Shown in pieces: positions 55,695 through 64,000 of a DNA stretch of 64,000 nucleotides (its first letter is position 1; the number at the start of each line of letters is the position of its first letter). The notes under the pieces are model-generated. The model saw nothing but the letters and a program-made list of their open reading frames with translations. It had not been told where the DNA came from and did no database searches. The stretch is from the NCBI RefSeq assembly GCF_047511655.1, contig NC_133405.1, positions 93,843,598 to 93,907,597 on the forward strand. Reading direction: 5' to 3'. The DNA comes from Castor canadensis (taxonomy: Eukaryota; Chordata; Mammalia; Rodentia; Castoridae). Both the position numbers and the translations under genes were made by a program.

Positions 55695-55873
55695 CTGCTG
55701 CTGCTGCTGTTGCTGTTGAGAGAGCAGTAATGAAGAAACGGACATCGGGGCTGGACATGGTCTTCCCTGATGCCCAGGGCATGACGACGGGTGGGGCAGG
55801 GAGACTTAGAAGGGGAAGAGAACATCCCTGAGGAGGAGAGGCTACTCAGCCTCATGGGCTCTGATGTGTGCAA
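55535..55873 (-). repeat. Inverted copy of the U3/U5 downstream flank
   Basis: On the minus strand it aligns with 32,511-32,623, and its end (55,590-55,633) with 55,070-55,112 on the plus strand (CTCCTGGAGGACTCCACTGC). A 112-codon minus-strand frame crosses it with Ser and Thr runs from the triplet repeat; the alternative frame gives Ala and Pro runs. Because the same frame is stopped in the 32.5 kb copy, I treat it as non-coding. Confidence 0.65.
55666..55717 (+). repeat. (TGG)n(CTG)n compound triplet repeat
   Basis: About eight TGG followed by about six CTG units and a TTG interruption. Confidence 0.95.
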
Positions 55874-55984
55874 TTAGGTTCAGATATCAAATAAGGTTTT
55901 TCACTCTCCACTACCTCCAAGTTGTTGTCCCATCATGGTGGCCTGTCTTCAGCAAGTATCTTGTTAGGTTGCTTTAAACAGAAT

Positions 55985-56167
55985 CTCCCTTACCCTGATG
56001 TTTTCTCTTACTAATTTTCCATCGACTGACCCACACTCTTCTACTTGGCAATAATTTCCCACTTTTCCTTGTTATATTTGAAGTTGAGCCCAATCTTTAC
56101 TGCAAGAGTCCACTGCAGTGGTCCCTACACACATTTCATTGGTTCCAAATAAAATCTGCCTTACAAT
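55985..56167 (+). mobile_element. Old LTR fragment (3' end)
   Basis: CTACTTGGCAATAATTTCCC, GCAAGAGTCCACTGCAGTGG and CCAAATAAAATCTGCC resemble the R-U5 of an old mammalian class I LTR with AATAAA. Family not assigned. Confidence 0.45.
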
Positions 56168-56189
56168 TTTTTAACAAGTGTCAAGAATA

Positions 56190-56275
56190 AATTACTTGGG
56201 CTTGGGAGTGTACCTCAGTAGTATAGCACTTTTCTAGCATGCACAGCACCCTGGGTTCCATCCCCAACACCATCA
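56190..56275 (+). mobile_element. ID-like SINE, diverged
   Basis: GCTTGGGAGTGTACCTCAGT, CACTTTTCTAGCATGC and GGGTTCCATCCCCAACACCA. Confidence 0.75.
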
Positions 56276-57497
56276 AATGCTGGCAAAGATGTAGAGAAAA
56301 AAGAACCCTTATACACCATGGGCAGAAATGTAAATTACCCCAACCTCTATAGAAAACATTATGAATGTTCCTCAAAGAAATTAAAAATAGAACTACCATA
56401 TAATCTAGCTATGTCACTCCTTGGTGTATACCTGAAGGAATCAAAGTCAGCCTATGAGATACATACACACCCATATTTATTGTGTCACTAGTCACAAAAG
56501 CTAAGTTATGGAACCATCATCTAACAGGTACTTAAACTGCTTTTGCCCACAAATTAACTGAAAATGGGATAAAAATGTGGCATCTCTGTCTCCATTTTGT
56601 ATCTGTGTCCTTTGTTCTGGGTCTCTCTTTTCCACAGTCACCTTGGAAAGTAGGAAGGACATGACTGATAGATAATATCTTTACAGGGGGAACTACCCTC
56701 CAGTAAAGGAACATCAGAGCCTCTGTAGAACACACCACATACCAGGCAGCAGTGACTTTCTTATTGTAACAAGGCCCTGCCTGACCAATCCTGAGACAAT
56801 GAGCAACCAGACCATCTATGACCACCAGAACACACCTGTGACCAGGACTGTTTAATGATTATGCATACTTCTCTTCCTCTGCCCCTAATTCTTCCTCTAT
56901 TTAAACCAAAAGCAAGCATTTGTACAGAAGAAATGGGTTGAAATGCTTACTTTGCCTCTTTCTGCTGCATGCCCATGCCATGTTAATTAAATGTCGTTTC
57001 TGTGACCTGTACCATTACTTGTCTGTTTATTTGGCAATTTGGGGTGAGTGGCCAGACCTGACATATGAAACACTGGAGTTTGGACCTGGGGCCTAAAACC
57101 CTGTTTCAGTCCTATGCACCCATCAGCAGATGAATGGATATGGAAAAATGTGATATATATGTACACAATGGAGTATTATCCAGCCATAAAGAAGAGTGAA
57201 GTCATGTCATTTGCAGGAAAATGGTGGAATTGGAAATCATCATGTTAAGTGAAATAAGCCAGACTCAGAAAGACAAGTATTGCATGTTTTCTCTCATACG
57301 TGGATGTGGAGGGGGTGGGGAGACATCATAAAAGTAATAGCAGGACCATTAAAGAAGTGGACCAGGGAGAGGGAGGAGGGGCGAGTGAGAGACATTAATA
57401 GGGGGTGGGTATGATCAAAGTATGTTATATGCATTATAAAAATGTTGCCACGAATCCTCTTATTTTATACAACTATTATGTACTAATAAAATGTTTA
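56276..57497 (+). mobile_element. L1 3' end split by an LTR
   Basis: Left part 56,276-56,520 is the ORF2 end (AACCCTTATACACCATGGGC, ATTTATTGTGTCACTAGTCA). The right part, 57,112-57,497, continues at ATGAATGGATATGGAAAAAT through the 3' UTR to TACTAATAAAATGTTTAAAA. Confidence 0.85.
56521..57111 (+). mobile_element. LTR family C inserted into L1
   Basis: CTGTCTCCATTTTGTATCTG, CTTATTGTAACAAGGCCCTG, ACACACCTGTGACCAGGACT and CTATTTAAACCAAAAGC. After GTCTGTTTATTTGGCAATTT comes GGGGTGAGTGGCCAGACC, which resembles a primer-binding-site/leader start, so some internal sequence is retained. It shares about 100 bp with 52.3 kb. Confidence 0.65.
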
Positions 57498-57835
57498 AAA
57501 CTATAACCCTCATGTGCTTTCATCCACTGGGCACTGCTCCTTATCCTGAGAAAAATCACAATGAAACAATTGTAGACAAGGACACAATTTATCTCTTGAG
57601 GATAAAAGCCAATCTCTCAATACTATTTTGATAGGCACAATTCCTTAACACTTTTCCCATTGAGAGGTGGCATGAGTCTAGGCTTGCCTGGGACTGCTCT
57701 GATTAAGAAAATATGGCAGAAGTGATACAATGTGGGTTATAACCCACCTGCTGGAAAGACCACATAGAGAGTCCCTGAGACAGTATGGAGAAGGAAAAGG
57801 GAGCAGCTTGTTCCATCCTTCCAAAGTGTCAGGTT

Positions 57836-57980
57836 GAGTAAGCGGAGTGGCTCAAGTGGTAGAGCACCTGCCTAGCAAGCATGAGGTCCGGGGGAGAAAT
57901 GACCCAAGCCTTGTATGCACATATGAATAATAAAATAAAATAAAAAGCATGAGGTCCTGAGCTCAAACCCCAGTACTAAA
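57836..57980 (+). mobile_element. ID-like SINE interrupted by a tiny L1
   Basis: GCGGAGTGGCTCAAGTGGTA through AAGCATGAGGTCC, then the inserted L1 scrap, then again AAGCATGAGGTCCTGAGCTC to CCCCAGTACTAAAAAAAG. Confidence 0.95.
57890..57944 (+). mobile_element. 55 bp L1 3' end with perfect 13 bp target duplication
   Basis: Begins GGGGGAGAAATGACCC and ends GCACATATGAATAATAAAAT with an A-rich tail. AAGCATGAGGTCC lies on both sides (57,877-57,889 and 57,945-57,957). It belongs to the young L1 family. Confidence 0.92.
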
Positions 57981-58371
57981 AAAAGTGTCATGTATGTGAA
58001 TGGAACCATCTTAGATACTAATCAGATCAGCCTTCATTGAGTGATTCCCAATTATGCCAGAGAGAGCAGAGGAATTCCCCAGCCCAGAAAATCATGATAC
58101 AATATAATTTTAGTTTTTAAGCTACTAAGTTTTGGAATCAGTCTGTAACCAAAGAAACTGAAACAACATACCTCTCTTCCACTAGCACCTTATAACTCGT
58201 TCTTTTCAACATTAAGCCTCTAGAATGTGTAGACTACACTTTCTTGCTCTATTGATCACCTCTCCTTCCATCTTCAATATACAGCAAACTGTCCTCTGCC
58301 TCTCAGATCCATGGAATAGTTCCTTCCCATAATCACCAATTATTTACTTATTGCAAGAGCTAAATGAGCGT

Positions 58372-58446
58372 GGAGTGACTCAAGTGGTAGAGAGCCTGCC
58401 TAGCAAACATAAGGCCCTGTGTTCAAACCCCAGTACCGACAAAAAC
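58372..58446 (+). mobile_element. ID-like SINE
   Basis: GTGGAGTGACTCAAGTGGTA, GAGAGCCTGCCTAGC, GTTCAAACCCCAGTACCG and an A-rich tail. Confidence 0.92.
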
Positions 58447-58479
58447 AAACAAAAACACTGAATGACTCACTGCTGTCTT

Positions 58480-58830
58480 TACCTTCCTTGACCTCTCTGC
58501 AGTCCTAGGTATAGTTGACATTCCTTCCTTCATGAAACTTTCTCATTTCTTCATCCCTGTGGCAGCAGCCCCTTCTGATCATCCTTCTTCCTTTTTGACT
58601 GCTTCTTCTGTGCCTCCTCTTTGGGTTCCTTTTCCTCTGCTTTCCTTTTAAATATTATGGTATTCCAGCCTCAAACTTCTATCCTCTGTTTTTGTCACGC
58701 TATATAATCCATCAATCATACCCAAACATCCCATTCATTCATCTGACACTGCTTATCACTTACAGTGATTCCTTCCTCATCTCTATCTCTACATAAGAAC
58801 TCTAAGCTAAGTCATAGACCACCTTCTCCA
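58480..58830 (+). mobile_element. L2 LINE fragment (probable)
   Basis: CCTTGACCTCTCTGCAGTCC, GTATAGTTGACATTCC, TTTGGGTTCCTTTTCCTCTG and CATACCCAAACATCC follow the order of a segment of ancient L2 elements. Coding potential is lost. Confidence 0.5.
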
Positions 58831-58860
58831 CCAGGCCCTGCAGAACAACCAGAAACATGG

Positions 58861-58975
58861 GTCTCTGTCTCTCTCTCTCCCTCTCCCTCTCTCCCTCCCT
58901 CTCTCTCTCCCTCCCTCCCTCTCTCCCTGCCTTCCTCTCTCCTTCCTTCTCTCCCTCCTCTTCCCTAGCACTCCA
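58861..58975 (+). repeat. Pyrimidine (TCTC/TCCC)n repeat
   Basis: Mixed CTCTCT and CTCCCT units on one strand over about 110 bp. It creates a spurious Ser/Pro/Leu open frame (58,765-58,968). Confidence 0.95.
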
Positions 58976-59333
58976 TGAATCTACTCTGGAAAAGGTTATA
59001 ATCTCCCTGGTGAGAGACCCAAAGTTATAGAGCTCTTTGGGTAAATAAGAGATAAAAACTCATCTCCCACAATAAGTCAACAGCTATGTCTAAAACTGGT
59101 AATAAACTGTATGAGCTTAATAGCTAGAAATATGAAAGCAAATACTAGAAGAAAAAACTAGAAGTTTAGGAGGAAGGATATCAAGATACGCAGGAATAAT
59201 ACAGGAAATTGCTGTTTTTTTAAGCTAATTTAAACTTTGTAGTAACATTTTACTTTTCAACTTACATATCTATGTACTTGGTAACATGACCATATTGTCA
59301 AAAATCATGACTTAAGATAATAAAAATGAAGGA

Positions 59334-59512
59334 ACTGAAGATGTGGCTAAAGCAATAGAGCACCCACTTTGCAAGTGTGAAGCCCTGAGTTCAAACCCAA
59401 TTACTGCAAAAAAATGAAGCTGGTGCAGTGGTGCACAACTGTAATCCCACCTACTCAGGAAGCTGAGGCAACCTGGGATACATAAACAGACCCCCATCGC
59501 CAAAAAAAAAAC
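59334..59512 (+). mobile_element. ID-like SINE followed by B1-like SINE
   Basis: 59,334-59,415 is an ID unit (GATGTGGCTAAAGCAATAGA, GAGTTCAAACCCAATTACTG). 59,420-59,512 is 7SL-derived (TGGTGCAGTGGTGCACAACT, AATCCCACCTACTCAGGAAG) with its own A-tail. Confidence 0.85.
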
Positions 59513-59736
59513 CCATAATTAGTAAGAATTAACACAAGTATTAATTCATCTCTATAAGTGATATAATTTGGATCTATCTTTAATTTTCAGACTAATGTTT
59601 TAGGTCTTATGCAATTGTCTATTCAATGTTTTACATACACTGACAGTAACTCAGGTATAAAGGGCCTTCATAAGAAAGAAAAGTAACATATTCCATCATT
59701 ATTATTGCTATCATCATCATCATCATTATTATTATT

Positions 59737-60700
59737 TTGGTGGGACTGGGGTTTGAACTCAGGGCTTCACACTTGCAAAGTAGGTGTTCTCAGCCATGTT
59801 TATTGCAGCACTATTTACAATAGCTAAGCTTTGTAAGCAGCCCAGATTGCCCCACGACTGATGAATGGATTAAGAAAATGTGGTATATATAAACACTGGA
59901 GTTTTATTCAGCCATAAAGAAGAATGAAATTATGTTGTTTGCAGGTAAATGAGTGGACTGGAGAACTACATGCTAAGCGAAGTAAGCCAAGCTCAAAAAG
60001 TCAAAGGTCACATGTTTTCCCTCATATATGGAAGCTAGACCTATAAGTTAAATGTATATATAGATACATACATGATCATATATGTAGATATATACACATA
60101 CATATAGTGAGAAAGAGAACAAGATTTTATTAGTCTGTCTGAGGGGACTATAGGAGGTGGGAGAGGTAAAGAAAATGTTAGAGAATGAAAAATATTGAAA
60201 CAACCCATCTATATATGGGTATACTATAATGCACTGTACTGTAAATTGTTGAATACTAGGGTATTATGGTGATAGAGAATAAATAACAGGGGGGTTGATT
60301 TGATTAAAGCACAATGTATACAGGTGTGAAGTATCAAGGTGAAACCCCCTTGGACTATCAGTATACACTTTAAAAAGTGAAGGGCAGGAGGGAAAAATAG
60401 GTCTTTTCCAGGGGTGGATACCAGTGGGAGGAAGTGGGCATAAGGAAAAGGGGAATGAGAGTGAATATGGTGGTGTATTTTGTATCCATATATGAAAATA
60501 GAATAATGAAACTTGTTGAAATTGTTCTAAGAAAGGGGGGAGATGGGAAGAAGGAGAACAATGGAGGGGGTAAATCTAACAAAGATATATTGTAAGCACA
60601 TATGTAAATATCACAATGTATCCCCCTGTAAAACTATTACATGCTAATAAAATAATTTTCACAAAAGCAGGTGCTCTACCAAATGAGCCACACCTCCAGT
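59737..60700 (-). mobile_element. ID-like SINE split by an L1
   Basis: ID complement at 59,737-59,791 (GGACTGGGGTTTGAACTCAG, TTCACACTTGCAAAG) resumes at 60,664-60,700 (GGTGCTCTACCAAATGAGCC). A TTATTATTATTATT tract precedes it. Confidence 0.88.
59792..60662 (+). mobile_element. L1 3' end inserted in an ID SINE
   Basis: Starts CAGCCATGTTTATTGCAGCA, contains the last ORF2 codons (GTTTTATTCAGCCATAAAG) and a 3' UTR ending CTAATAAAATAATTTTC. The duplication is AAAGTAGGTGTTCT (59,778-59,791) and AAAGCAGGTGCTCT (60,663-60,676), 12 of 14 identical, so it is not recent. Confidence 0.9.
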
Positions 60701-60838
60701 CCATTTTTCTCTGGTTATTTTGGAGATGAGGTCTCATGAACTATTTGCTGGGGTTGGCCTGGAACCATGACCCTCCTCATCTCAGTCTCCCAAGTAGCTA
60801 GGATTACATGTGTGAGCCACTGGTATCTGGCTATATTT
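60700..60838 (-). mobile_element. 7SL-derived (B1-like) SINE
   Basis: GGAGATGAGGTCTCATGAAC, GGGGTTGGCCTGGAACCATG and GTAGCTAGGATTACATGTGT are the complement of the B1/Alu-type monomer. Confidence 0.8.
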
Positions 60839-61084
60839 CATTATTAAAGTAATGACTTTTTTGTTTCCCACACCTTGGGTTTTAGGGACATAGAAGATAT
60901 CAACTTCAATGTGATTGGGGAAAAATCTATTTGAGAATTTTTCTCAAATATATCTAAAATATATCTATATTTAATATAGGTCTGATTTTTATTTTCTTTT
61001 TGGAGGCAGATTTTGTTTCCACGGCTGTCACTAGGCTTTCCATACATGGAATTTTATTTAAACTAATGCTCATTCCAGGTCCAC

Positions 61085-61190
61085 ATTCCAGACCTACTAA
61101 GTCAGAATCTCTAGGGCTAGGACACAGACATTTGTCTTCTCTAATGCCCCATGAAAGATTCTGGTGCACAGCTGAGATTGAGAACCAAAA
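61085..61190 (+). mobile_element. hAT-type MER5-like DNA transposon fragment
   Basis: CAGACCTACTAAGTCAGAAT, CTCTAGGGCTAGGACACAGA and GATTGAGAACCA follow the order of a small non-autonomous hAT (MER5-type) element. Family recalled, not searched. Confidence 0.5.
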
Positions 61191-62760
61191 GCACACACTC
61201 CATTTATGCTGCCTTTTTTTGGTTGACATAATCTGGTTTTATATCTAAATTTATTACAATTGAAATATATTTTAATTACCACATTTATTTTATCAAGAAC
61301 TTCTTATTGGAAAGTTATTTTGCCATTTAAATGCTATTTTAAAATAAGGTTCACCATTACTGAGATACAAAAATCATCTTTAAATAGTTTCATTGCTCAC
61401 TGCAAATATTTTTATTTTTATTTTACTTGATAGGAAGGCTGAGGGGAGGGAGCAGGGCCTCACAAGTGGAAAGGGATCTGGAATTCTGTTGTCTTAGTAA
61501 CAGCTCTGTTTCTCATCCCCAGAGTCACTCAGCTTAGACAGGAGGACCCTCTGGTTGGTGAATAGGGGCAGGTGAGAAAACAATGCTCCATTCTCTTTGT
61601 AGTTCTGGTTCCAATGCTTGAAACAAAGGGTTAATTATTGTTTCCAGGGAAACTGAAGCTGAATCTATCAGTCATGAGGGGAAAAATGTTACATGCAATA
61701 TAAAATGAGGATAGATTATAACAGTCCATTCACAACATGGAATTGAGACTCCGATGTGTTAATTCTGAGGATTCTTATACATGCAGGTACACATGTGTGT
61801 TCTTCCTGCACAGATAATCACAATGGCACAGATTGGTTAGAGAAAATGTACAGGGGGGAGAAGGTGAGAAAAGTAGGCAACCCAGACAATAAACTATTTT
61901 TTAAATTACATCATGTCTTTTCAAGACTTAAATTAACATTCATGTTCTGTTTTAATCCACATTTGTAATATATCTAATTATCTACCCAACCAGCTTTACC
62001 TGAAAGAAAATGCAGCTTTTTTCTTTTTTAATAATCATCCTATGTTGTTTTGTGGTAGCTCAGCTGTTTGTCAGATGCTAAAGTGATACCTCCTGCACAA
62101 GTGTGTCAGTCAGACCAGTTGCTCTTGTTTATATGCCAGCCTACAAACAAGAAGAGAAGCAGAAGCTTCTGTATCTAGACATTTGGCTATGGAACCTCTT
62201 GTTAATTCTAAACCACAACTGGCTTACATTTATCTTATGCTAAATGCTGAGGGGAGAAAGAGACCAAGACAGAGAGAAGAGAAAAAACCTTCAACATCCT
62301 GTCTTCATACTAAATATAATCCTGCTTCCTGTACTCAGGTCTGTTCTACCTCCACTCTACCTCACTAAGGTTAGAGGGACTTTTCACCAGACAGATGGCT
62401 ACCAGAGATTCTAATTCTTCCACTACCAGGGATCCCAATGACAGGAGAAAATGAAGCAATAATGCTTCAAACCCATACTGTAGAAAGAAGCCCTGAATTT
62501 TCTTCTCCACAGTGCTCCCTTTACTCCTGTCCACCTCTTATTCACCACTTGGGACTAGATATTGCTAGATATTGCATCTTCCAGAGAGCCCTATCAGGCT
62601 GGTTCCCCAAGTTATGGACATATAAACTTCCTCTGTACTCCCATGACACCTTTTATTTCCTTTATCACAGACACAACCCCAATCTACTATGAACACATGG
62701 GTATTCTTCTATCTCACTATTTTGGGAGCTGGTAGAAGCCAGCCACAGCACCTAATACAA
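61191..62760. other. No recognised feature
   Basis: Anonymous sequence. A 61-codon frame at 62,183 and an 84-codon frame at 62,438 have no recognisable domain. Confidence 0.45.
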
Positions 62761-62764
62761 AAAC

Positions 62765-62928
62765 CTAGACATTAGTAGGCATTCAGCAAGTATCTATTGA
62801 ATGACATAAGGAGAATGTTGGGTCCTTTACACACCTCATTATTACAATAACCCTGCACAATTCAGATTCTTTTCACATGTTAACAAGAAATAGAACTGAG
62901 TTCAAAGTGTTTGGTTTATTAATTTTCT
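62765..62928 (+). mobile_element. MIR SINE fragment
   Basis: CAGCAAGTATCTATTGAATG, CCTCATTATTACAATAACCC and AAGAAATAGAACTGAG match the MIR order. Confidence 0.65.
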
Positions 62929-63002
62929 TATTTTACAGTGACAGGGATAAAATCCAGGACCTAGCACAGAAATTTTGGAGACCAATGAAAAGTTGTTTTT
63001 TT

Positions 63003-64000
<998 letters not shown>

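Noticed and set aside
4817-58446. tRNA-like A and B boxes at many sites (for example GAGTTCAAACCCCAGTACTG)
   Set aside because: They belong to ID-type SINEs with A-tails, not to foldable functional tRNA genes.
58765-58968. Ser/Pro/Leu-rich frame
   Set aside because: Product of the (TCTC/TCCC)n repeat.

Overview
This is a gene-poor stretch of mammalian nuclear DNA, almost certainly rodent. It is AT-rich and full of LINE-1, tRNA-derived ID-type SINEs, 7SL-derived (B1-like) SINEs, old MIR and L2 pieces, and CA/GT microsatellites. The ID-like SINE (core GTGGCTCAAGTGGTAGAGC, ending in CAAACCCCAGTACTG plus oligo-A) together with a young L1 family ending in GCACATATGAATAATAAAA best fits a castorimorph such as a beaver. 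That assignment is from pattern memory, not a search. I see no cellular protein-coding gene with intact exons, no rRNA or tRNA gene, and no CRISPR array. Most open frames are L1 or retroviral remnants, or antisense and low-complexity shadows.

Layout. 0-9 kb: L1 3' ends in both orientations, ID SINEs, and a TATA-bearing LTR-like element followed by degenerate repeats (5.9-6.7 kb). 9-20 kb: mostly anonymous AT-rich sequence with ancient L1, MIR and a MaLR-type LTR split by an L1. 20-28 kb: two long broken L1s, one on each strand. 28-30 kb: MIR, a composite B1-ID SINE and a diverged minisatellite. 30.5-32.7 kb: a GC/CpG-rich tandem array of three related units (U1-U3). 33.7-39.9 kb: an old L1 with 5' UTR, ORF1 and the start of ORF2, split by a 2.4 kb retrocopy that is itself built of diverged 260-320 bp tandem repeats. 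39.9-53.5 kb: a mosaic of class I endogenous retroviruses (ERVs), at least four LTR types, in both orientations; the best part is a minus-strand provirus (46.0-51.3 kb) with 5' LTR, primer-binding site, gag, protease and partial RT, and no RNase H, integrase or env. 53.7-55.9 kb: two more copies of the GC-rich unit (U4, U5) and an inverted piece of their downstream flank. 56-64 kb: nested L1/LTR/ID insertions, an L2 fragment, a hAT-like fragment and the start of another L1 running off the end.

The most interesting structure is the U1-U5 family. Each unit joins a GC box or derivative to a core resembling a CTCF site (TGCCAYCTAGYGG), always in the same orientation. U3-U5 also carry an inverted CCAAT box, with ETS- and NRF1-like motifs and a possible splice donor in some. 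It looks like a duplicated promoter/insulator module for a multicopy or noncoding transcription unit, a design known from CTCF-rich tandem repeat loci in mammals. Function is inferred only. The rest is a layered retrotransposon record whose target-site duplications allow relative dating.
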